Of a DNA stretch of 7,855 nt, positions 1 through 5,228 are shown in pieces (position 1 is the first letter of the stretch; each line of letters starts with the position of its first letter). The position numbers and the translations under genes were made by a program. The notes beneath the pieces were generated by a model. It was not told the DNA's origin, searched no databases, and saw only the letters and a list, made by a program, of their open reading frames with translations. The DNA comes from Pyrinomonadaceae bacterium (GTDB lineage: Bacteria; Acidobacteriota; Blastocatellia; Pyrinomonadales; Pyrinomonadaceae), in assembly GCA_014379795.1 (NCBI GenBank), contig JACMLC010000162.1, positions 1-7,855 of the forward strand. The letters are read 5' to 3'.

Positions 1-1
1 A

Positions 2-163
2 AATTTCCGAGCCTTCCGGGTCAAACAGGTCTTGAAATACAGACGCCAGTTCCGCGTTCTCAGAGATTTGCGACAGCATCAGGCTGAGCAGGTTATCGCT
101 GACGACAAAATCATCCGCGCGCGTTACCTGCGCGAGCTTGATTGCCCACAGAACCTATCATAA
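2..163 (+). CDS. C-terminal tail of an unidentified protein (5' end outside window)
   Basis: An open frame enters from the left edge and stops at TAA 161-163, giving 53 residues. The peptide is rich in Arg, Gln and Leu and looks helical (for example YRRQFRVLRDLRQHQ, then IIRARYLRELDCPQ before the end). I do not recognise the family. It looks like a real protein end because it carries no in-frame stop, has balanced protein-like composition and is followed by a large hairpin at 216-284 that would suit a gene end. It converges on the minus-strand remnant ending at 317. The alternative is chance open frame; the fragment is too short to exclude this. Confidence 0.45.
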   Translation, partial: NFRAFRVKQVLKYRRQFRVLRDLRQHQAEQVIADDKIIRARYLRELDCPQNLS

Positions 164-215
164 ATGCCCGGCAGAGTGGTATTGGACTGATGACCGCGTT
201 GGGGTGACCACAGGC

Positions 216-284
216 CAGAACCGCCTGCTATAGGGGGCAGGTATCTCAGGATTGCCTACCTGCACGCTACCGCAGGCGGTTCTG
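216..284. repeat. Large imperfect palindrome (REP-like hairpin or bidirectional terminator)
   Basis: Arms 216-243 and 257-284 are inverted copies matching at 24 of 28 positions, around a 13-base loop. The outer 13 bp are perfect (CAGAACCGCCTGC against GCAGGCGGTTCTG), the middle 8 positions match at only 4, and the inner 7 bp are perfect (GCAGGTA against TACCTGC). It lies between two gene tails that converge on it (stop at 163 on plus, stop at 317 on minus), a usual site for bidirectional terminators and for REP-type repeats. There is no clear T-run on either side, which favours a dispersed repeat over a simple terminator. Confidence 0.7.
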
Positions 285-611
285 ACAAAACATCGCAAAT
301 AAATTCGGCTTCCCAGTCAGGAAAAAGTCAAAGGAAGTTTCAACAGGTAAATGGCTCCGATGATGAAAAGAACCCCGCCCGCGCTTTGAACAAATCGTTT
401 TCTTGGACTTGCCGTTTCTGGAATTGCCGGAGTTGTTGCCTTCCGGCGCATGCTTCTCGTAACCGAGATGATGAGTCATCTCGCCTTGTAAGGCTCGCTC
501 AACCACGGCTTTGGTGAGTTGTTGCAAGAGACCATCGTCGCCGAACATGTCTGCGGGCGACTCGTAGTCTTTCAGGAGTTCGTCTAGGAGTTCCGGTGTA
601 ATCGGCATCAT
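267..611 (-). pseudogene. Truncated IS256-family transposase (N-terminal ~73 residues only)
   Basis: The frame encodes 114 residues. Residues 1-73 match the N-terminus typical of IS256/Mutator-type transposases: an ITPELLDELL start, DGLLQQLTKAVVERAL, the hallmark HLGYEKHAPEG and GNSRNGKSKKTI. A full member has about 400 residues with a DDE catalytic core; all of that is missing here. After residue 73 (about position 393) the peptide no longer resembles the family and simply reads through host sequence and the hairpin to a stop at 267. AAAGGA lies just upstream of the two consecutive ATG codons, and the second (608) has the better spacing. The product cannot be an active transposase. Confidence 0.85.
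317..397 (-). pseudogene. 3' remnant of a membrane-protein gene
   Basis: On the minus strand, in a different frame from the transposase remnant, the last 26 codons before TGA 319-317 read as a hydrophobic helix followed by a short tail: key string GGVLFIIGAIYLLKLPL. This resembles the last transmembrane helix of a polytopic inner-membrane protein such as a small transporter. Immediately upstream the sequence becomes the start of an IS256-type transposase, so the rest of the host gene is absent. The fragment is too short to name a family. It supports the view that the sequence left of about 393 is former host chromosome, not insertion sequence. Confidence 0.4.
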
Positions 612-673
612 CGTTCCTTTCTCGAAACAAGGTAAGTTGATTATTGCCGTTTACACAATCTATCTGATACCCC
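393..673 (-). mobile_element. Left-end remnant of an IS256-family insertion sequence
   Basis: This segment holds the transposase start plus about 60 bases of upstream element. Read on the minus strand from 673 the end is GGGTATCAGATAGATTGTG followed by TAAACGG. The TTGTGTAAA core is common in IS256-family terminal inverted repeats, so the outer boundary is placed near 673. No matching right inverted repeat exists in the window, and the element stops abruptly near 393, so it is an immobile remnant. The exact outer boundary is uncertain by several bases because no target-site duplication can be compared. Confidence 0.65.
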
Positions 674-778
674 TTAGAGACACGCGAAGAGACGCGAATT
701 ACAGGTCATGTTTGAGATTGATAAAGAATGAGGTTTTGGCCTGTATGTGTGCTAGTATGTGTGCCATCGCACAAGTGG

Positions 779-790
779 ATGACCGGTCAT
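779..790. promoter_or_regulatory. Perfect 12-bp palindrome, candidate operator
   Basis: ATGACCGGTCAT reads the same on both strands. It lies about 340 bases upstream of the gene at 1128, outside the IS remnant, and 15 bases after a tandem pair of GTATGTGTGC. Such symmetry is typical of a dimeric repressor or activator site. No cognate regulator is in the window, and the long distance to the start codon makes its target uncertain. Confidence 0.3.
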
Positions 791-1027
791 ATGATTAACT
801 TGCTGCTAGACTTTTCAGTCAGTGACATTTCAGTTAAACTTCTGAGCTTGAACGCTAGTCGGCGCTCTAAATAGGAACCCAACTCAATACCTTCGTTCGT
901 AGCCGAAGGAAAACTTAGACATTGAGGTTTCAGGGAGCCTTATCACACTGGAACGTGATCTGGTATGTCCCTTCCGTATGCTAGCTGATTGCAGCCTTTT
1001 GGCATCAGCTAAACGATCAACTCCTTA

Positions 1028-1055
1028 TTGCTGCCCCAAGCTGTTAGCCTATAGG
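1028..1055 (+). promoter_or_regulatory. Weak sigma-70-like promoter candidate for the TSP3-like gene
   Basis: TTGCTG (1028-1033) and TATAGG (1050-1055) are separated by 16 bases, a loose match to -35/-10 boxes. It would give a leader of about 65 bases ending in the AAAGGA Shine-Dalgarno at 1111-1117. If transcription starts here, the hairpins further upstream are not part of the mRNA. This is the best-looking pair close to the gene but the match is weak. Confidence 0.22.
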
Positions 1056-1127
1056 AATATTTAAGGATCAAGGTCCGCACCGTGTGCTTTACCATCTCAG
1101 CACCTAACTTGAAAGGAATCCGAACCC

Positions 1128-3149
1128 ATGGGGAACAAAACTCCATATTTACCAGACTCTAAACTTGTCAAAGCCAAAGCCCGCCGAAACCGGCGGTATT
1201 TGTTGACTTTCAGCCTGCTACTTCTCTCTGGCGCGGTTATTTGGTTTGCCGGTTTTCACAACCCCGGTCATGCTGCCCCTAAATTGATAGCAGTACAAAA
1301 AACTAAAGTTACCTCGGCCAGCCTGAGCAAGAGCCTGGCGCGCAGCGCCGCCTATATTGCCAAGGCGACCAAAGGCGCAGACCAGAAGCTGGTCAATGCC
1401 AAGAATAAACGCCAGCAACCGTTCTTTGCGGCGCTCAAGAAAACCAACAGCAACTTGAAGTCGCTCGCCGCAGATGTTAAGAGCAAAAACGACAAGAAAT
1501 TCTTTAAGACTCTGGATCGCACCGGCCAGTCCGTCAACGAACTGGAGACCGCGCACCGCCTGAGCGGGATCAAAGACCCCAAAGTAGCGGAGGGCGTGAA
1601 AAAACTGGTCGGAGCCTTCAAAACTTTCCGTAAGAACTACGGCAAAGAGGCCTTGCGCAAGAAAAAGGGCGGGCCGGTGACGCCGAAGGAAACAGAGCAG
1701 GCCAAGGCTCTGGAGGATAAGTACCGCAAGGCGCTCGCCGAACTCAATAAGCTCAAAGCGAAGTCGGCTCAATCAAAAGCCAACGGCTCGAAGGCGAGCA
1801 CGGCGCAAATAGGCAGTATGATTGCGCAGCTAACCTCCCTGCTGAATCCTCCCGCACCCAAAGCCGGCGCTGCCGGCGCTAAACCCGGCGCTGCCGCTTC
1901 CGGCGGTGGTGGAGTATATAGTCCCGCGCGGTATAGCAGCCTGTTGTTATACGAGGAAGATTTTGTGGGTTCATGGTATGCGCTCTCGTCTTACGCGAGT
2001 GTGACCGACCCGAAGGGCTATGCGTCCTACGGCTACGGCGCGGTCAGCGCTTATGCCGCAGATATTAGCAACTATGCCTCGACGGTTGAATCGTCCTTCG
2101 AGTATACGTCCGCAGAATATTGGTCTTACTCCGAATCATGGTCGGTCGAAACCACTGAGAGCTATGAGGTCTCGATCACCGAGTCTGAAATCACACAATC
2201 CGAGTCTTACCTTGAAAGCGTGGACTTGGAAGTCAGCGTGGACGAGTACGACGTGACTGTGGGCAACGATGATGTCGCATACCTTGACCACGACGACGAC
2301 GGCATCCTTGACAGCGCGGACGACGACGACGATGGCGACGGCATCGCCGATGCCAAAGACTTTGATGATGACGGCGACGGCGTCAACGATGTCGCGGAGG
2401 ATGACGACGATAACGACGGCACTCCCGACGCCCTTGATGAAGACGACGACAACGACGGCATAGACGACGACGAGGACAAAGACGACGACGGCGACGGTAC
2501 AGCCGACGACAAGGAAGTCGGCGACAACGACGGTGACGGCACGCCTGACGATAAAGATGCCGATGATGACAACGACGGGACGCCCGACGCCAAAGACACA
2601 GATGACGATGGCGATGGCGAGAGCGATGCCGAAGACACGGATGACGACAACGACGGCGTGGACGACGGCGAAGACGCAGACCATGACGAGGATGGCGACG
2701 GCACGCCCGATGCCAAAGACGAAGATGATGACGGCGACGGCCAGCCCGATGCCGCCGACACAGACGAAGACAACGACGGCACACCTGACGACAAGGACAC
2801 AGATGATGACAACGACGGTGAGCCGGACGCAACTGATGATGACGACGATAACGACGGCGTAGACGATAGCGAGGACGCCGATCACGATGCTGATGGCGAC
2901 GGAACCCCGGACGGCGAAGACAAGGACGACGACGGCGACGGGACTGCTGACGAGGCAGACACGGACGACGACGGCGACGGCGAATCAGACGCGGAAGAGG
3001 CTGAAGAAGAGGAAGAGCCTGCTGAAGAAGAGCCGGAACCTGAAGAAGAAGAGCCTATGGAAGAAGAGGCTGAAGAAGAAGAGCCTGCCGAGGAAGAGCC
3101 TGCTGAAGAAGGCGGAGATGAAGACCCCGCCAACTACCTCAGCATGTAA
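1128..3149 (+). CDS. Exported charge-segregated protein with TSP3-like Asp-rich calcium-binding repeats
   Basis: 673 residues; ATG preceded by GAAAGGA at suitable spacing. Residues 1-23 are basic, 24-42 form a hydrophobic segment (signal peptide or anchor; GHAA at 47-50 is a possible cleavage site; the RRNRRYLL stretch only loosely resembles a Tat motif). Residues 50-225 are Lys-rich and probably helical; 240-262 are a Pro/Ala/Gly linker; 263-385 are Tyr/Ser-rich with 17 tyrosines and rising Glu content. Residues 387-621 hold about 17 units of roughly 13 residues with pattern DxDxDGxxDxxD, as in thrombospondin type 3 calcium-binding repeats. Residues 623-662 are Glu/Pro repeats; the end is NYLSM. 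TSP3-like repeats are known to bind calcium in surface and matrix proteins; the role here (adhesion, matrix, mineral or cation binding) is inference. No catalytic domain, OmpA domain or sorting signal is visible. It is monocistronic, ending at the terminator at 3195. Confidence 0.85.
   Translation: MGNKTPYLPDSKLVKAKARRNRRYLLTFSLLLLSGAVIWFAGFHNPGHAAPKLIAVQKTKVTSASLSKSLARSAAYIAKATKGADQKLVNAKNKRQQPFFAALKKTNSNLKSLAADVKSKNDKKFFKTLDRTGQSVNELETAHRLSGIKDPKVAEGVKKLVGAFKTFRKNYGKEALRKKKGGPVTPKETEQAKALEDKYRKALAELNKLKAKSAQSKANGSKASTAQIGSMIAQLTSLLNPPAPKAGAAGAKPGAAASGGGGVYSPARYSSLLLYEEDFVGSWYALSSYASVTDPKGYASYGYGAVSAYAADISNYASTVESSFEYTSAEYWSYSESWSVETTESYEVSITESEITQSESYLESVDLEVSVDEYDVTVGNDDVAYLDHDDDGILDSADDDDDGDGIADAKDFDDDGDGVNDVAEDDDDNDGTPDALDEDDDNDGIDDDEDKDDDGDGTADDKEVGDNDGDGTPDDKDADDDNDGTPDAKDTDDDGDGESDAEDTDDDNDGVDDGEDADHDEDGDGTPDAKDEDDDGDGQPDAADTDEDNDGTPDDKDTDDDNDGEPDATDDDDDNDGVDDSEDADHDADGDGTPDGEDKDDDGDGTADEADTDDDGDGESDAEEAEEEEEPAEEEPEPEEEEPMEEEAEEEEPAEEEPAEEGGDEDPANYLSM
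2286..2992 (+). repeat. About 17 Asp-rich 39-bp units inside the TSP3-like gene
   Basis: The DNA repeats with a 13-codon period built on GACGACGACGGCGACGGC-like strings, encoding DDDGDGxxDxxD and DDDNDGxxDxxD units. Two longer units of 15 residues (with an extra ADHD segment) occur at residues 516-530 and 583-597, exactly 67 residues apart, marking a larger duplicated block. The units differ by many synonymous changes, so the array is old and not a recent expansion. Confidence 0.85.
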
Positions 3150-3194
3150 TTACAAGCGCAGTCTAAACCCCTGCGAAGGCGAGCTTTAACAAAC

Positions 3195-3231
3195 AAATGG
3201 GCGCGTCACCTATCGGGTGACGCGCCCATTT
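3195..3231. terminator. Strong bidirectional terminator between convergent genes
   Basis: A perfect 16-bp stem (3195-3210 with 3216-3231) closes a 5-base loop. The GC-rich core GGGCGCGTCACC is flanked by AAA on the left and TTT on the right, so it gives an A-stem-T layout on both strands. It lies 45 bases after the stop of the plus-strand TSP3-like gene (3149) and 42 bases after the stop of the minus-strand lipoprotein gene (3274), and can end transcription from both. Confidence 0.9.
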
Positions 3232-3273
3232 GACTTTCATTTGCGTGGCAGGCTTAAAGAGTTCTGAGGCGAT

Positions 3274-4260
3274 TTAGCGTGTGACGGTAATCTCACGCGT
3301 CGTCATATTGTAGCCGCCGTTATCAACCGGATTTCCGTCTTTACCAACCAGCTCAAGCTTGACCGTGTGCTTGCCGCCGGTCCAGCCCGTGAGCCAGATT
3401 GGTTCCCACTTGTCTATAAATTTCGCCTCGCCGCCGTCCACCGCATAGCGAACGCGGTATTCGCCGCCCTCGCTCTGCAACTTGCCGTTTTTGAGCCAGA
3501 AGTCAATCATGATGGCGTCCGCATCCGCGCCCTTGTACTCACCCTTCGGGCGGCTATAGGTCAACAAAGGTTTCGCTGCATCAACTTCGCCAGCCGTAGT
3601 CGGAGCCATCTCCTTGCCTTCGCGCGGCGCGGCGGGACTCGCGCTTGCGTTAGCATTCTTGTTATCCGCCATCACCTGCCCCGAGTTGGTCGTCGTCGGC
3701 TTCGACGCGTCCGCGCTGCCTCCTTTGACTGTAAAAGTAACCATCTGAAATGACTCTGGATTTTTATAGCTCTCGTGCCACGGACGCGAGGCGAAGACGC
3801 GCAGTGTGTGCTTGCCTTCCGCGACATTGCGTAGCTCGAACGGCTGCATCAAATCGTAATAAGCCTCGTAGGGCTGGTTATTCAAGATGATGTGTATGTG
3901 ATTGCCCATCCCCGTCGCGGGGTCTTTCAGAGGCTTGTAGCCCTTGAGGTCTCCGCTCAATTCAAGCTTGACGTTGACGGTCGAGCTGTTGATGGTCTCT
4001 CCGTCGCGCGGGCTGGCGAACCTCAGCGCGGGCTTGGCTTCATCCTGCTCGCCGCGCTTAGCCATCTCGTCCGTGATCTTTTGCGGGCGGCCTGCCACCG
4101 TCAAATTCTGCGGCGAGGGAGAAGCCGTGACGGGCGGCGAGGCACTGGTTGTTGCGGTCGTATTAGAGTTCGCGTTGTCCGCCGCAGTGCATCCCGCCAA
4201 GGCCAACGCAAACAATGCCAGCGCAGCGCCGGACAGAATTATGCTTTTCCGTTTTCTCAT
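3274..4260 (-). CDS. Lipoprotein with two related Ig-like/beta-sandwich domains
   Basis: 328 residues. The start is supported by CGGAGG five bases upstream. A basic N-terminus (MRKRK) and hydrophobic stretch lead to the lipobox LAGC at 21-24, so Cys24 should be lipidated and the protein anchored in the outer or inner membrane facing the periplasm. Residues 25-60 are a Ser/Thr/Pro/Asn-rich tether. Domain 1 (about 76-178) begins AKPALRFASPRDGE and contains GNHIHIILN and GKHTLRVF; domain 2 (about 229-328) begins AAKPLLTYSRPKGE and contains VRYAVDG, PIWLTGW and GKHTVKLEL. The shared order suggests an internal duplication; they are joined by a low-complexity linker at 180-228. I do not recognise a named family and no enzyme motif is visible. 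The HIH motif (121-123) could bind a metal but this is speculation. SOD lies upstream with a heptad-repeat hairpin between. Confidence 0.85.
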   Translation of the reverse strand: MRKRKSIILSGAALALFALALAGCTAADNANSNTTATTSASPPVTASPSPQNLTVAGRPQKITDEMAKRGEQDEAKPALRFASPRDGETINSSTVNVKLELSGDLKGYKPLKDPATGMGNHIHIILNNQPYEAYYDLMQPFELRNVAEGKHTLRVFASRPWHESYKNPESFQMVTFTVKGGSADASKPTTTNSGQVMADNKNANASASPAAPREGKEMAPTTAGEVDAAKPLLTYSRPKGEYKGADADAIMIDFWLKNGKLQSEGGEYRVRYAVDGGEAKFIDKWEPIWLTGWTGGKHTVKLELVGKDGNPVDNGGYNMTTREITVTR

Positions 4261-4280
4261 GTATCCTCCGAAAAATTATG

Positions 4281-4378
4281 AAAGAGCAGAACACAGGACT
4301 CAGGACTCAGGACTCAGAAGAAAAGCTTTGTTGTCTTTCATTCTGAATCCTGAGTCCTGTGATCTGAGTTCTGCTTTT
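4281..4378. repeat. Inverted heptanucleotide-repeat array downstream of the SOD gene
   Basis: The left arm has three exact tandem AGGACTC units at 4295-4315, preceded by AGCAGAAC. The right arm has the complement GAGTCCT at 4352-4358, a degenerate copy GAATCCT at 4345-4351 and GTTCTGCTTTT to 4378. Together they form an imperfect palindrome of almost 100 bases. It fills nearly the whole gap between the SOD stop, which it overlaps, and the lipoprotein start, so it may act as a terminator, mRNA stabiliser or attenuator between the two genes. Short tandem heptamer arrays of this type occur as dispersed repeats in several bacterial phyla. Confidence 0.8.
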
Positions 4379-5009
4379 ACGCCGTCGCCGGTTTGGCTGA
4401 GGCTCCTGATGTAAGCCTGTGTTCCGCCGCGCTCCAATCAATGTTTGAGAAAAATGCTTCGATGTATTTCGGGCGCTCAGCCGGTTTGTAATCGAGCAGG
4501 TAGGCATGCTCCCAGACATCCATCACCAGAATCGGATTGAATCCGGCGACATTGCCGATCTGGTGCAGCGTGATCCAGTGATTCGACAAATTTCCGTTCG
4601 AGGGGTCTTGATAACAGATAGCCCAACCGACGCCGCGCATCTTTCCGATGCCTACGAAATCCGCCTTCCAGATGTCATAGCTGCCAAAGGTCTCTACAGC
4701 AGCCTTGTGGAACGCGGAGGTTTTCTCAGGGTCAACAGAGCCTTGCCGCTTCATGTTGCCGAAATAATATTCATGCAAGACCATGCCGTTATATTCAAAG
4801 CCGAGGCGGCGCGTCAGCTCAGAGTAAGCAGGCATCTCTTCCTGATCCACCTTGCCGTCTTCAAGGAATTTAGAAATCTTCTCGGTCAGGTTATTCGTCT
4901 CTTTGACATAACCCTCATAGAGTTTGAAGTGCATCTCAAGCGTCCGGTCAGAGATGCCGTTCAGCCCGCTCAGATCAAACTGCTGCGGCTTGTAAGTCTT
5001 AAAAGCCAT
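4377..5009 (-). CDS. Superoxide dismutase, Fe/Mn family
   Basis: 210 residues, a normal length. It converts superoxide to peroxide and oxygen; no signal peptide is present, so it should be cytoplasmic. Predicted metal ligands are His27 (LEMHFKLYEGYV), His79 (YNGMVLHEYYF), Asp164 and His168 (DVWEHAYLLDY). GVGWAI (126-131) and the terminal FFSNIDW also fit the family. Gln150 lies 14 residues before Asp164, near the position of the second-shell Gln of Mn-type enzymes, but metal use cannot be read with certainty, so I give no sodA/sodB symbol. Unusually, the segment after His27 has Leu-Tyr-Glu where classical enzymes have a His-His pair, and appears one residue shorter. Start ATG has GAGGAGGG six bases upstream. 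The C-terminal 12 residues are a loose Ser/Ala tail. Heptad-repeat hairpins lie on both sides. Confidence 0.93.
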   Translation of the reverse strand: MAFKTYKPQQFDLSGLNGISDRTLEMHFKLYEGYVKETNNLTEKISKFLEDGKVDQEEMPAYSELTRRLGFEYNGMVLHEYYFGNMKRQGSVDPEKTSAFHKAAVETFGSYDIWKADFVGIGKMRGVGWAICYQDPSNGNLSNHWITLHQIGNVAGFNPILVMDVWEHAYLLDYKPAERPKYIEAFFSNIDWSAAEHRLTSGASAKPATA

Positions 5010-5049
5010 TTCTTACCCTCCTCATAAATATTGCCCTTTAACCGATGGC

Positions 5050-5092
5050 TCAATATTGACCTCAAGTGTAACGAATAGATTGAATCCATCAA
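5050..5092 (-). promoter_or_regulatory. Candidate promoter and leader palindrome of the SOD gene
   Basis: On the minus strand TTGATG (5092-5087) and TACACT (5070-5065) are 16 bases apart, a reasonable sigma-70-like pair, predicting a leader of about 50 bases. Just downstream lies the perfect palindrome TCAATATTGA (5050-5059), placed where a repressor could block initiation or elongation. It is AT-rich, like many metal- or redox-regulator sites, but the regulator cannot be assigned. Confidence 0.4.
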
Positions 5093-5112
5093 GTTTTATT
5101 GTTGCGGAAAAA

Positions 5113-5226
5113 TAGTTGGCAGTGGGCAGTTCGCAGTTCGCAGTAAAGACAAAAGCGGAAAAGCAGTTGGCAGCAAGTTTGAATATGACCTGCTGCCAAC
5201 TGCCCACTGCTAACTGCTAACTGCTC
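5113..5226. repeat. Inverted heptanucleotide-repeat array upstream of the SOD promoter
   Basis: The left part reads as heptamers AGTTGGC, AGTGGGC, AGTTCGC, AGTTCGC (5114-5141); a second left element GCAGTTGGCAGCA (5163-5175) is perfectly complementary to 5191-5203 with a 15-base loop. The right part continues as CCCACTGCTAACTGCTAACTGCT, the complement of AGTTAGC, AGTTAGC and AGTGGGC units. The array begins two bases before the stop of the PuuD-like gene in its direction of transcription, so it can serve as its terminator, although its heptamer differs from the one at 4281-4378. Confidence 0.8.
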
Positions 5227-5228
5227 TT

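Larger units (their letters stand above)
674..1127. other. Gene-free region with palindrome and hairpins upstream of the TSP3-like gene
   Basis: I find no supportable gene here. Visible structure: a 10-bp direct repeat GTATGTGTGC at 743-752 and 755-764; a perfect 12-bp palindrome at 779-790; a two-part stem 883-888/921-926 (CTCAAT/ATTGAG) enclosing 890-895/904-909 (CCTTCG/CGAAGG); a 5-bp hairpin 941-945/954-958; a stem 983-989/1004-1010 (AGCTGAT/ATCAGCT); and the small palindrome CCTATAGG at 1048-1055. Together they suggest a structured leader or small RNA before the gene at 1128. I could not match it to a known riboswitch. Confidence 0.4.

Noticed and set aside
791..877. 27-codon frame starting just after the 779-790 palindrome
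   Set aside because: No convincing Shine-Dalgarno, no recognisable peptide, and it is short enough to be expected by chance.
1218..1772. Antisense frame of 184 codons under the Lys-rich part of the TSP3-like gene
   Set aside because: It is a shadow of the sense gene, which has a good ribosome site, signal segment and coherent domain order; the antisense product has no recognisable features.
2136..2885. Long antisense open frame of 249 codons, very rich in Val and Ile, plus Ser-rich and Arg-rich antisense frames over the Asp repeats
   Set aside because: The GAC/GAT/GGC repeats give stop-free antisense frames in all phases; composition is purely a mirror of the Asp array and there is no ribosome site or family similarity.
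2286..2992. CRISPR-like or satellite array reading of the Asp-repeat DNA
   Set aside because: Period of 39 bases is exactly 13 codons, there are no unique spacers, and repeats diverge mostly at silent positions, which fits a coding repeat.
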